This document shows positions 11,801 to 23,159 of a DNA stretch of 64,000 nt, piece by piece. The notes below the pieces were generated by a model, which was not told the DNA's origin, ran no database searches, and was given only the letters and a program-made list of their open reading frames with translations. The position numbers were made by a program, and so were the translations under genes. Every line of letters starts with the position of its first letter. The stretch's first letter is position 1. The DNA is taken from assembly GCA_036346405.1 (NCBI GenBank), contig CM070566.1, positions 53,001,231 through 53,065,230 of the forward strand. Direction: 5' to 3'. The stretch comes from Phyllostachys edulis. Taxonomy: Eukaryota > Streptophyta > Magnoliopsida > Poales > Poaceae.

Positions 11801-12591
11801 CATTTGCACGAGGCTGGCGGTTGAGCGATGGTGGGCTTCGAGTTCTGTAGTCCCGCCTCCTCCTCTGGCGATTGAAGAACGAAGAGCCGCGGCAATGCGC
11901 AGCCGGCCCCGAGGCCGGGCGAGCAACCACCGCCCGCCTCGGCGCCTCGCCTCCCGGCGCCCGCCTCGGACCCTGGTGCTCGGCCTCGCCTGCTGGCAGC
12001 CCGTGGCCGGACCCCGGTCTTGGCTGCCGCCTCGGCTTCAGCGCCTCGCCTCGCCTGCCCTGCGTCTTGTGGCGCCCATGCTTGGCCCACGCCTTGATCG
12101 CATGGCGCCTCGCCTCCCTCCTCACGCCGGCGGCCCTGCCCGTGGCCTCGCCCGGCATTTGCGATCACGACCGCCAGGGTCTGCCTAAATTCAGATTTGG
12201 GGATTTGGGGATTTCGATTTCAGATTTGGGGATTTGGGGATTTCAGATTTGGAGTGCTCATTGGGCTGATTTGGGGATTTAGCAATTTAGGGTTAGATGT
12301 CTTTAGGAAATAGGCTTGGCTTTGTGGGGTGTGCCAAGCCTTGAGCCTCAGCCACTTGCTGCGCATACAATAAATTTGTGGCCTTGTCTTGTGCGCTAGA
12401 CGGGTGCGTGGCTGCCGCTGGAGTGGCTGTGGCCATGATATCCATGTCCAGGAATCTGAGGATGGCGAAAATCACGAAATGAATTCAATTTTCAATGTAT
12501 ACATATATTATACATCATATATCTTGATTTTTGCTCAAAATTTTTTGGGTGTTAATTTGAACACCCATGAACCATTGAGGATCCGCCCCTG
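8895..12591 (-). mobile_element. hAT transposon, near full length but decayed
   Basis: The termini are CAGGGGCGGATCC (8895) and GGATCCGCCCCTG (ending 12591), flanked by the 8-bp TSD ACGTAGTT (8887-8894 and 12592-12599). Inside, the - strand encodes a broken transposase of the TTF zinc-finger/DUF4371/hAT-dimerisation type. A GC-rich block (11800-12180) made of CGCCTCG-like repeats, and a run of GATTTGGGGATTT repeats (12190-12280), lie at the 5' side of the transposase. At 3.7 kb the length fits an original autonomous element. Confidence 0.93.
9075..11305 (-). pseudogene. hAT transposase relic (TTF/DUF4371/dimerisation)
   Basis: Reading right to left, 11305-10850 gives a TTF-like zinc-finger region with GPCQPRAHDFP, a WLEYSV segment and the CFICYLF ligand motif. 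Next, 10868-10371 gives a DUF4371 region with the DESSDVYQQEQLALCLRYV motif. Positions 10357-10151 continue with MKGQANGLKKLI and YYIHCFAHQLQLTLV. About 9270-9075 holds the C-terminal dimerisation motif (ASVERVFSSMKYVKNKLRN). Stops and frameshifts separate these blocks, for example near 10850, 10370 and 10150. The protein once cut and pasted the surrounding element; this copy cannot make it. Confidence 0.88.
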
Positions 12592-13812
12592 ACGTAGTTT
12601 ATGGAGTTTTTTTTTTGTCTTCGCACGTGTTATAAAATCACATCCAGATATCTGTGGATGTGGACATACGTGTAGTATAACTGCATAAGTACGTCCTGTA
12701 CTTAAAAAAGATGGCCGGAAGGCGGCGACGGGCGCTCGGCCGGTAATCACACCGGCGACGTCGGCCGAAATGCCAACCAAATGACCAACACGCTACGCAG
12801 CTAAGAATTACGCCCCGAAAATGATCGCACGTACGTATCTGCAGCTGCAACGCAACAGTTGCATCTTCCTCGTCTGTTCCGTACGGTACAGATCTGACAA
12901 CCAAAAAGGGTCAAGCAAACACAAGAGCCATACAAATAGTTGGTTGCATTGCTGCACCTACCGCCAGCTCTGAGCCTCCCCTGCTGCTTTGCTTGCTCCA
13001 TTTGCTTCACCAACCAACCGTAGACCAAACAAGACTTTCTTCTTCTTATCTCATTCTCACCTCCTCCCTCCCTCTACATGGGTGTATAATACATCGATCA
13101 CATGCACCCGTAGATGTTTACAGTTGAACCTTCCATGCCGAAAGGAAAATAAAACTGCAACTGCAAGCAGCCGTGCCAAGCCAACCGCTCAGTTCAGGCC
13201 AGGTTAGGACTTTTTTAGTACATATCGGACACACTCACGCACCACACCACACGTCCGCCCCCCACACATACACGGGTGCGTCACGTTTAATCTAAAGTGA
13301 AGGCTTAAACCCCATGTAACGTGGACACACGCTTTGACCACTAAATAGCATTTGGATAACATCAGTGTATGTATACAATATATAGGATGAGCCAAACCAT
13401 TAGTAGCTACATCAATTATCTGCACACTAGAGTTCTGGTCATCATTCAACCCCTCAAATGCATTTGAGCAAATTCTGGTAAACTAAGGAGCTTCGGTGGA
13501 GGAATTGTGAGTTTTGCGCACATCCGTGGCACATACTACTCCAAGTACGCACCGTACGTCTCAGGATCGTACGAACACCGCTCATTACATACATCCATGT
13601 GCGCCATGTTCGTCCATGTCGTAGTCCACTTCTCCTGGACCAGACGCTAGTCCTGAATATGCCCATCCACCCTCGATTGTCTGCATTTCGGAAGGATTGA
13701 TGTTAGAAAAGAAGACGTAAGAACTGTAAACATTACTCGGATGAAGCTTGACTCATAGGTGTATGGCTTCTTTGTAGAGCTGCCGTGCAGGGAGAGTACG
13801 ACTGGTATGCAC

Positions 13813-15202
13813 CATGGGCGGTGAGGGGTGCTGTGGTGCACAGCACCCCCAAAAAATGTGTAATTTTTTTGAATCATATATATGTATGAGTAATTGGTAT
13901 TTGGGTGACCAAATTTGACAATTCAACTCAAGAAGTTTTGAAAATACTAGAATTGAGTGAGATAGAAAATGGATGGGGATTAAATCAAAAGATGGGGTTA
14001 GCTAGGCCCAGTGACACTCCTTGGAGTTCTCATTATATAACTATTTTGCATATTATTGGTATGTATTCAACAATCCGCAAGTACTCATCTGACTTGGAAA
14101 AAAACCCTCACATAAGAATGATTGGCCAAAAATACATGCTATGGTGGGAGCCTTTAAGTCATTTGACTTTGTTTTCAATGCTTACTTGATGCTTGTCATA
14201 CTTAGATACACGGATGAGTTGTCTCAGTCTTTGCAAAAGAGAGACCAAGATATTATTAATACTATAACACTTGTTAATTTGGCTAATGATAGAATGCAAC
14301 GAATAAGGTGTGATGGGTGGGAAGAATTTCTTCAAGAAAAGATAACATTATTTTGCACTAAATATGGCATCAAAGTTCCTAAGTCGGATGGTAGATATGT
14401 GCCTTATGGAAGATCATCATGTTTTTACCCAAAACAAACAAATGATGATCATTTTAGAAGAGAAGTGTATATTAGCATCATTGATAATGTTCTCTAAGAG
14501 TTTGACAATCGGTTTGACAATGTTAATATGGAGTTGTTTGTTTGCATGTCCGCTTTAAATTCTCTGAATTCATTTGCTTCTTATGATAGGGACAAAGTGC
14601 TTAGCCTTGCCAACTTTTATCCCAATGATTTTTCAAGTACGGATTTAATGAAACTTTCATTCCAACTTGATAACTTCATTGATGATATCTTGACGATGAT
14701 AAATTTAAGGGTCTAAAGAATCTCAATGAGCTTTCTACTAAGCTTATTGAAACAAGAAAGCATGACATTTATAAGTTGGTGTGCTTGATTCTCAAATTGG
14801 TATTGCTCCTACCGGTGGCAACGACAAGCATTGAAAGAGTATTTTCGACGATGAATCTTGTGAAGAACAAGTTGAGAAATAGTATGAGCAATTAAGTATT
14901 AAATGATTGTTAGTCACCTTTATAGAGTGAGATATCTTCTCGAAGATTAGTGATGATGATATAATCAACTGCTTCCAAGAAATGAGATCGTGTCGTGTGG
15001 TATTGTGATTTCCATTAGCTATTTAGGACTCTTTTATTCATGTAAGATTTTATTTGAACTATTTGTATTGCATTGTTAACTAATTTCGAACTCTTTTGTG
15101 TAATTGTGTTTGACTTTTGAAATTACATATGTGTCGTATAAGATTTTTTTTTCAACCTTGAAGTGTGCACCCCCATTGCTAAATTTTTTGGCTCCGCCAC
15201 TG
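13813..15202 (+). mobile_element. Internally deleted hAT transposon
   Basis: The left end is CATGGGCGGTGAGGGG and the right end is GGCTCCGCCACTG, an imperfect TIR pair. The 8-bp TSD GTATGCAC lies on each side (13805-13812 and 15203-15210). It is 1.39 kb long and keeps only the 3' half of a transposase on the + strand. The family is related to, but distinct from, the hAT at 8895-12591. Confidence 0.9.
13890..14896 (+). pseudogene. 3' half of a hAT transposase
   Basis: The frame opens inside the domain with VLKILELSEIENGWGLNQ and WSSHYITILHIIG. After a shift near 14180 it continues with ANDRMQRIRCDGWEEFL, and it ends with LPVATTSIERVFSTMN and NKLRNSM, the hAT dimerisation motif, followed by a stop near 14895. 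The TTF and DUF4371 N-terminal parts are absent, deleted together with the 5' half of the element. Stops at 14497 and 14716 break the frame. Confidence 0.85.
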
Positions 15203-16199
15203 GTATGCACCAAACTATCGCATTACGTGTTGCGGCGCGCAAGGCTCCCCCATATGTGCGAACACCAGGTGGCGGTCCGTCATCCATAACCCGATGTCTT
15301 GGGTGTATTGCACGGACAGCCCGTGTGGTGCTACTGTGCGCATAAAATCTAGATACCATGGACACCAGATGGTGTCGCTCTCGTGTAACAACTCAAACTC
15401 GTTGTGGTACAACGAGTAGCACCTCACCGGCCTGTCTTTGGTCTAGCGCAGACTGCCAGCAGTCCACCGTGAGCCCATAGAGGGCCCGTCTATCGCGTTG
15501 ATCAGGGGGCATACAGGTGCACCACTGTCTGGATGGACGGCCGCCCAACCGGGAAGTGCCCCTAACTCCATAGTTGTAGGAGCACGTAGCAGCCAGCCAG
15601 GCTGGGGGTACCACCGGTGCCGCGCCGTGAAGCGTCACATAACCCCCGATATGTGGTGCAAAGGACGGCTGACCCCCAGCTATACTGAGGCATTGGTCCA
15701 GCCTCCGCGTCAACCAACGACTCGGCGAGGTGGACGTAGCTGGGGTAGCAAAAATTGCCTTGTGTGGTTGAAAATAGGAGCCAACCACAGAGCTGAAAAA
15801 GGTAAGCAACGAGGTGCGTCCTAACAACCTCACCATGTGCACCTCCTACCTCGGAGAGGTTGGCGGAGAGGTTGGTGAGCTAAACTGCTCGGCCTAGCCT
15901 TCCAGTCGTCGGATCAAGGGCTCATCTCGGATCGGGAGATCGGTGATAAACGAGACGTCCTGCAGGGTGACCATCATCTCACCCCAACGTAAAGTAGAAG
16001 GTGTGCGTCTCGGGCCTCCACCTGTCGATAAGTACCAACAGCAGACTGCGTCTAGGATGAACCGGCGCTCGAGGGACACCAGCCTCACAAGGGGTAACAA
16101 GCTCGTGTCCCGAAGGATCGGGACATAGCGGTCGTCTAGCTCCCAAGAATCTCTCCTCGCCCAAAGCTACAGGTGCGAAGGGCCATCGGCGTCACCATC

Positions 16200-17450
16200 G
16201 GCGATCCACAACTGCACCGATGGTCCTCATCGTATAAGTGTTCCAAAAGCGCTGGTAGAGACATGACTTACAATGCATGAAATAGACGGAATATTAGTGA
16301 GAAGATTGATAATGACTATGAAACTAAATATTAACCATAGAATACTGCAAATTAAATATTACGACGAAACTAATACTACAAATTAATGTGCACTAATTTG
16401 TAGGTATAAAATTAAATATGGCTATTTAATGACGATAAAATAGTGCAAATATGTTCTTAAGGTACACTTATTCCTCGGCTTAGTGCTCAAATATATTTCT
16501 TGCTAAAAAGAACAGAGCCACTCATGAGGTCTAACTTTATTATCTATGTATAGCAGTATTAGTATAGAGCCACTCATGAGGTCTAACTTTATATATGTAT
16601 AGCAGTATTAGCGGAGGTGTTCTTAAGTTCCTTTAGCCATGGTCTTAGATACATTACTTTGTCCATGCATTGATAGTCTACAATATATACAATGTATGAT
16701 AATCTCATAACGCTAATTACATTGATAGCATACTAACAATTATATGGGACTCCTAAATCTCAGAACGCTAATTACATAGGACTAACAACGTTAAACTATG
16801 TCAATGTCTACAAAATGACAACTACTTAAGTACGTATCCATCGTAAAATTACGACTAATTACTTCATAACTAATTAACGAGCCCTCAAGAATTAAACGAT
16901 GGAGATACAAATTACCTGTGAATGACGGCGGTCAATAGCGCTGAAATGTTCCCGAAAATATAATCGACAGAGCGAGTGTGCGAGCGAAAGAGCGAGCGAC
17001 TGCGAAATAAAATCGTGCTCGTCCGCTCACTAATTTATAGCCGTGAGTGAATCCTTCCCCCCGCGCGATTGGGTTTAATTTGCATGCGGCAGACAAGGAT
17101 TACACGTGGGAGACATCATGAATAGATGGAGGTGATGGAGGTGAAGGGATGACAAGATTGTTTGCTTTCGATGGAAAAGAAAGGCTGATGGAGGGAGGGT
17201 CTCATTGAGATGTTTGTATGCACAACACATGGCACTATTTTCTGTTGATTTTTTTTGTTCTCGCCAAAACAGTACACGTTTAAGAAAATGCGAGAAAAAT
17301 CCCGAACGAATAAAATTATGACAAATTTATACAAGTAAGTACACTGTGTCGGGAGGCTCTATGTAAAATTTTATAATTTTTTGGAATCATTTGCTATATT
17401 TAAAATTCTTACGAACACCCGAAACCCTAACCCTAATGGAGGACACGTGG
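16200..17450. other. AT-rich flank of the PMD relic
   Basis: I see no gene. A ~48-base tandem duplication (16515-16612) repeats GAGCCACTCATGAGGTCTAA. A purine-rich GAGCGAG cluster lies at 16970-17000, possibly the original promoter side of the PMD gene. CCCTAACCCTAAT at about 17414 is a telomere-like hexamer pair, too short to matter. Confidence 0.45.
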
Positions 17451-17544
17451 TGGCTGTGGGCACTACCACACGGTGACCGTGCAGGCAACGTTAGAACAAC
17501 CATTTCTGTACACACATACTGTGTGAAAACCTGACAATATGGCC

Positions 17545-18420
17545 AAAAAATCAAACGTGAAAAGGGAGTCGGTTACAAAGTATGGGCCGCAAATAGGCCA
17601 CGGAGGTCCAAGAGGCTGCAGCCCACGAAGGAGGCAATCGAGAAAGCCCACGAGTGGAAAAGAGGGCATACAGCAATGCATCTGAGGCTCTGGCCGGTGG
17701 GCCAACCCATCCTAACCCGCGCCCACCGCCTCCTGTCAGGCTGTCACCGCGCCTCCGCAGACGGCCGGGAGGGCGGCGACCGGTGATCACACCAGCGGCG
17801 TCGGCCGAAATGCCAACCAAATGACCAATACGCTACGCAGCTAAGAATTACGTCCCGAAAATGATCGCACGTACGTATCTGCAGCTGCAACGCAACACTT
17901 GCATCTTCCTCGTCAGTTCCGTACGGTGCAGATCTGACAACCAGAAAGGGTCAAGCAAACGCAGGGGCAACACAAGAGCCATGCAAATAGTTGGTTGCAT
18001 TGCTGCACCTACCGCCAGCTCTCAGCCTTCTTCCCTGCTGCTTTGCTTGCTCCATTTGCTTCACTAACCAACCGTAGACCAAACAAGACTTTCTTCTTCT
18101 TATCTCATTCTCACCTCCTCCCTCCCTCCCTCTACATGGGTGTATAGTACATCGATCACATGCACCCGTAGATGTTTACAGTTGAACCTTCCATGCCGAA
18201 AGGAAAATAAAAACTGCAACCGCAAGCAGCCGTGCCGTGCCAACCGCTGAACGACAGTTCAGTCCAGGTCAGGACTTTTTTTAAAGCATAGACCGGACGC
18301 ACTCACACACCACACCACACGTCTGCCCCACACGAGTGCATTACGTAGAGCAGAAATTTAAACCCGCAGAATATAGACATATACTTTAACCACTAAACGT
18401 ATCTACATATGTACTATTCT
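17545..18420. repeat. Segmental duplication copy B, contiguous
   Basis: This is the uninterrupted counterpart of copy A (8575-13400). It contains the shared blocks in order: AGTATGGGCCGC, GGCCGGTGGGCCAACCCATC, CAGACGGCCGGGAGGGCGGCG, CCAAATGACCAA, CGTACGTATCTGCAGCTGCA, and a CT-rich TCATTCTCACCTCCTCCCTC stretch. It shows the state of the locus before the hAT-bearing block entered copy A. It lies about 0.45 kb from the 3' end of FATB. Confidence 0.8.
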
Positions 18421-18464
18421 TAAACTCAACTAAATTGTCCTAAAACCACCTAAATGATGAGACG

Positions 18465-18540
18465 CCCTGGGATCGAGCCCGGGCAGGCAGCGATGCGAGC
18501 CAACCTAGCTCCTCGGCCAGGTCGGGATTGAGATACAAGA
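18465..18540 (-). repeat. tRNA-like SINE fragment candidate
   Basis: On the - strand, GAGCTAGGTTGGCTCGC resembles a pol III A box, and GGGCTCGATCCC, about 30 bases on, resembles a B box. The DNA cannot fold as a functional tRNA that I can see. No TSD or tail was confirmed. Confidence 0.35.
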
Positions 18541-18865
18541 AAAATTCCAACCCAGAGCAAAGAAATTTCCAGCGAATAGTGTCCCAGTTTGCTCAATAGT
18601 CGAATCAATTATATGCTTGAAACTACTTCTTCCACACCCACAACCTCAACCTGTCTCCAGCAGGGGAGAAAAATAAACAAAATAATAGGCAAAAAAAAGA
18701 ATGAATGAAGAAAATGGATCTAGCAGGTACAGCACCATCCCCTTTTCCTCCCCACCCGCTTCCACTACACAAACTACTAATTTTTACACAAGAAACGATC
18801 CCATAAGTCAACCCTTGACAAGACAGTCGTCAACTTTCCGATTCCAGTGTCTTTCATGATAGCGT

Positions 18866-21800
18866 TTACACACTCTCAGCTGCTGCCGGTTCAGATCGCT
18901 TTGGTCGCCACTCCGTGCGCGCCTTCACGATGTCAGCTCCAGACTCCAGCTGAAGCAGATGGTCGCACTGGATGGCAGAAGCCTCTTGCTTGTCATCGGC
19001 AGCGCATTCCCCTGAGACTCTGGTAAGCGACTGAAGCACGCTGTCGCGTCCACACTCCTTCCTATAATCCAGGGTCAAACTTGCAAGCTCATGCTTCTCC
19101 AGTATTGATATTGGAGCACTCTAGCAAAAACAAAAAAGGATGACAAGGAGCTCAGGGATCTGTTTGAACACCTGCTGAATGACTAGGAATGAGACGGCTG
19201 ATAATGTTGTAATCCATAAGTACTAAGTACATGAACTTGTTGTAATCCATAAGTACTAAGTACATGAACGAACGTCCTCTCAACAACCACCATGTGTTCA
19301 GGATGAAGCCAATTTCCTTTTGTCTAAACAATGAGCAAAGGGACAAGAGAAATCACCTCAAGGATCCACCCTATATATTTAACATTGTTCACATGCTGGT
19401 TGACATCAAGGTCACCCCACCTAGGCTGTTGCAGAGAACAAGAGTTCCATGGGATATCTTATATTTGACAAGTGAGAACAATTCTAATAATTGAGGCATG
19501 ATGACAATTAAACATGTCTAGCCCACTTACAGTGAGCCCCTTTCTTATGAATTGCTTGGTAGCATCACCATCAACTTTGTTCCCTGACATGGCTAACTTT
19601 TCACTCTGCTCCTCCGTTATAGCCAAACGGTCATTAAAGTATGGGCCTATTTCTGCCCTAACTTCATCAGGCATTTTGGAAAGTCTTCTAGTTTTCTTAT
19701 TCATCATCACCCAAACACTGCAAACAATGATAGAGAGGGGAGCGCCATTAATGACTGCTAAAGATATGAGCAAGTAACTTGAAGACTGAATGCCCTCACC
19801 AAATAAAGAAATGTGATGCATGCAATAGAATATAGATGGTACCCAAACCTTGTAGCTCTCAAGATTGTACGGCCAGAGTTGTAGTCACGAACATGCCAGT
19901 CTCGACGCATGCCATTTTTGCCAGCAGCAGCAACCCATGTGTCAACTTGAACCATATCTCCCCTAAAATCAAAGCAGGTTGGAACAATATTTTGTCATTT
20001 TTCAACCCAGGAACAGATGTCCACAACTATATCTGAACTACAAAAAACTACTATTTAAAATCCCCTCTCCATCTTTCCAACTCAGCAAACTTGATTGCAC
20101 TTCTGGCCACAAATGATAGGAGTAATTTCTTTTTTTTAAAGAAGCTTTTCCATTAGCATGGCAAGTTAGACAAATCGCTAACTGCCAGGCGAGATACAAA
20201 CTCTGGGAAGTTTTCAAACCATACACACGGGCTCGAAAACTCCAAAGCCGCGCCGAACTTTGCAAGTTCATGCGGCAAAACATTACATCCTCTAGGACAA
20301 AAAAAGAGTAATTAGCAGTAGTACTAGTTATTTGATGAGCATCTATAATTTCAAACTGACAGTTGCTGCAATGGAAGAGTATTTAGTACAAGATAAGTTC
20401 ACTGATATAGATCAGTCCTAGCTTCTTCCCTGGCAGCACACAGAGTTAATTGCTTCCGCTCTATATGATGGAATCATTTACTGCAGCACCAATAAAGGCA
20501 CACTTTATCTATATTATTCTAGAATATAAGGAAGCACAGAGCAGACACCATTTAATTGGGCAGCTTTGGGCAATGAATATGTAGTAAGTACTCTCTCCGT
20601 TTAATTGGGCAGCTCCCTTTAGTAACCTATGAAGCATCGATACGGGATACCGGTATGGCGATACGGATACGGAGATACACCATTTTCCTAAAAACACCAA
20701 TACGGCGATACGGCTACATATATATAAAAAAAATACAAATACAAATACATGACCTTAGAAACACATGAGCAACGTGCCACAAAAGATCCTCAACGTGAGG
20801 CCTCTCGACAAAACAAGACATTGATTTCCTCTAGTGGTAAAATTTTCAACCCCATGTTCTTACAAGTCGGCAACAGCAAACTTTTTGCCCTAAGTAAAGC
20901 TGTAAAAGACTACTATGATTTTCATCAACCACCACGTGTATAAGAATCCGGGCTTACAATCCATACAACATTATGATATGCTAACTTTGACAAGTAGGAA
21001 CATGATAAATGAATCTGATCTAAATACTACCATTATCGAAGTAAGAAACCAAGGACACAATTAGCTGTAAAGTAGTGCATAGAAAACTAAATAAATGTGA
21101 ACTAAAATAAAAGTGAAAAAATCAGGTGCATTTTGTCAAACAAATGAAAAATGATAAGAGGAGTTAAGGCTTGCAGAAAAGTACCATGCGGGGTATCGCT
21201 CAACAAGAAGCTGGATCTTGCTGACAACCCATATCAAGTTTCGTTTGCTCATCTCCGGTGTAGCCCCAAAACCATCTCCAAGAAGACCAGCAGTCTTCAC
21301 ATGGTTAAGGGCCGTTTCCTGCAAAATCTCAAATTATTGCCAGCTTGATAGAAACAAAATGGATCTATAGTGAAATACTGAAAGATGAAAAATAAAATTA
21401 AAAATCGAACAGTGTCAGTATGTCACCTGTAAATGATTCATTAATGTCTCTATAGAAGCTGTACGATCAGCACCAATTTCGTAGGACCGAATCAAGAAAT
21501 TCTGCCTAAACACCAGTCCGTCCTGGATGATCCTACCAAAGCCAAATGTGTCAACAAGCATGTCAGGTTTCTTCGGCTTCCAGTCAAGCAGTGTCCACTG
21601 CTTCTCTGCGGCGAGGAAGATGGTCGTGATAGCTGCAAGAAGCATGCTCCAATCTGGCAGTTGGTTATAGAACGTCTTCGGAGCACTGTGAGACACAGTT
21701 TCCTCCATGTCTGGGCTTGCAGTCTTGAGGTTAACCTTGGTTCCATTAATCTTGGGAAGAGTTTGAGCCTGTGCCTTTACTTGCATGGCTCCAGGAGGTG

Positions 21801-21939
21801 GATTAGGCTTTGCAACAATGCCTCGGACACTCAAATTCTCTGGTAATTCGCCAGTCCTGTTCTTTGCGCTTCTAGCCGAGGTAGCCGGGGAAGACCCTGG
21901 GCCTGGGAAGAATGCTGCGGCGGCAAGGGACCCAGCCAT
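18866..21939 (-). CDS. FATB: Palmitoyl-acyl carrier protein thioesterase, plastid (FATB)
   Basis: Six coding exons, read right to left: 21939-21427, 21318-21185, 19962-19849, 19717-19531, 19425-19357, 19120-18866. All introns are GT-AG and the phases close exactly, giving 423 residues, the family's normal size. The enzyme hydrolyses palmitoyl- and other saturated acyl-ACPs in the plastid stroma, ending fatty acid synthesis and supplying 16:0 for export. Residues 1 to about 55 are Ser/Ala/Pro-rich, as in a transit peptide. A hydrophobic segment (WSMLLAAITTIFLAAEKQW, 97-115) follows, as in other FATBs. The hotdog core includes TFGFGRIIQDGLVFRQNF (131-148). Catalytic candidates are D323, N325 and H327 in DVNQHV, and E361 and C362 in RKEC. 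All are present, so the enzyme looks intact. The intron 19963-21184 holds a LINE fragment. Confidence 0.96.
20128..20305 (-). mobile_element. 5'-truncated LINE in a FATB intron
   Basis: This is a 178-base insert with an 8-bp TSD GAGTAATT (20120-20127 and 20306-20313) and an A-rich tail at its 3' end (seen as a T-run at 20129-20137). On the - strand its start reads through an HELAKFGAAL-like segment after frame adjustment, as in the C-terminal RNase H part of plant L1 elements. It sits in FATB intron 2 in the same orientation as the gene. Confidence 0.8.
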
Positions 21940-22990
21940 GTTTGAACTGCACTTCAGGATCCAAATTTGCTAGAAATCACACTCCAGAAGTATCAACCTG
22001 AAGAAATAATCAATGAAAGGAGGCGCTTTATAATAGGATATATTCACATTCGAGAACGATTTTACTACTGTATATTGCATCGATTGAGAATTGTGCACTC
22101 TCGTTAGATCAGAAAGCACGAAATGCGGAACATGTTCTTCCAAGTGAAAGGGATCTCCAAAGGAAAAATGAACATAGTGTTAATTAACATTTCATGTCAG
22201 CTACAGAAAGGAGCAAATAAAAAAAAAATCCCCGTATTTGTGTTGAGTCAACAAACAGCTATCTGGAAACCTAAAGGCTAAACTTGAGACAGAAGCCACT
22301 GGATCCAGCTACTACAAGCTACCACCTTTTGGGCAAAAAAAAGCTTCCTATAATCCTATATCAAAAAGGAGTCAACCAAATTTCCAATTTCTGAAACCAT
22401 TTGAACCCCTAGTTGAATCAATTTGGCAAACGAATTGAACCATGTTCAAATCAAAATGTCATTGGAAGTTGGCACAACATCAATTCTTGGGACGAACAAA
22501 CGCACCCGAAAACCCCCAAAACGCGAGCTTTTCCATCGTTCGAGGCCCAATCATGCCCACCGGAATATTCCACCCAAGACGGGCTAAAGAAATTACCATT
22601 GTACGAAACAGAAGCCTACATTACAGCTAAAAAACCCCCAAAATCCAATCCTTTCCCCCGCAAAATATATACAAAATGAGTCAAAATCCAATCCCCAGCG
22701 TCAGGGCCCACGCGCAATCCACCGCGGAACCACCAGATCTAGCAAGGGAACCAAGAATGCAGCCGAAGAACCCAAACCAGGCAAAGAACAAAAAAAACCC
22801 AACAATAATAGCAGCATCCCTGGGACGACTCAGCCGCCGCCACCACCAGATCGCCGAGAACTCACTCACCGTGCGCTCCACGAAACGAGCCCAAATCAGG
22901 CTCCGCGCCGCGCCGCCGCTGGCGCTCCCGGCCTCCTCCTCCTCCTCGCCGCGCTCGAGCGGATAGATACAGGCGGATTAGACTTGTGGC
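21940..22990 (-). promoter_or_regulatory. FATB: FATB leader: probable 5' UTR intron and first non-coding exon
   Basis: Upstream of the FATB ATG the GC-rich block at 22870-22980 looks like a 5' UTR exon. It ends with a strong donor (ACG then GTGAGTGAG, junction at 22870/22869). A possible acceptor is the CAG ending at 21947, seven bases before the ATG. The intervening ~0.9 kb is AT-rich and without coding potential. Leader introns are known in plant FATB genes; the exact transcript ends here are inferred. Confidence 0.6.
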
Positions 22991-23159
22991 CTCGCCTTCT
23001 CGCTCGGGCTCGCCACCTCACGAGAGAGACGAGTTTTTTTTTACCTTCTATTTTTTACGCGGTGCGACGCGGCGAGGAAGGAGAGGAGGCAGCAAAGCGG
23101 AGCGGAGCCGTTTGGTATACGCAGCGGGGTATACGTATATATTTACGGACGCGTGTGCG

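Larger units (their letters stand above)
8575..13400. repeat. Segmental duplication copy A, split by insertion
   Basis: The left part (8575-8840) and right part (about 12706-13400) align in order with the contiguous copy B at 17545-18420. Both copies share GGCCGGTGGGCCAACCCATC and the CAACCAAATGACCAA block. The extra ~3.9 kb in copy A (8842-12708) is bordered on each side by AGATGGCCGG(G/A)AGGCG and contains the hAT element. Several short frames in both copies show no recognised protein. Confidence 0.8.
13430..16164 (-). pseudogene. Plant mobile domain (PMD) protein relic, interrupted by hAT
   Basis: On the - strand, 16164-15894 gives LVDRWRPETHTF-like and WGEMMVTLQDVSFITDLPI, the signature of the PMD (PF10536-type) family. 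Positions 15842-15393 and 15427-15215 continue with a long basic linker, then WYLDFMRTVAPHG and IGLWMTDRHLVFAHMGEPCAPQHVMR. Frames shift several times. At 15203 the frame runs into the hAT at 13813-15202, and on its far side WCIPVVLSLHGSS picks up again from about 13812 downward. PMD proteins are carried by many plant MULEs and by host silencing genes such as MAIN/MAIL1; here it is most likely a transposon relic. Confidence 0.75.

Noticed and set aside
11872..12282. 136-codon + strand frame in the GC-rich island
   Set aside because: Open in several frames because of CGCCTCG repeats; low complexity, not a protein.
17411..17424. Telomere-like CCCTAACCCTAA
   Set aside because: Only two units; also common as a plant leader motif. 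No telomeric array.
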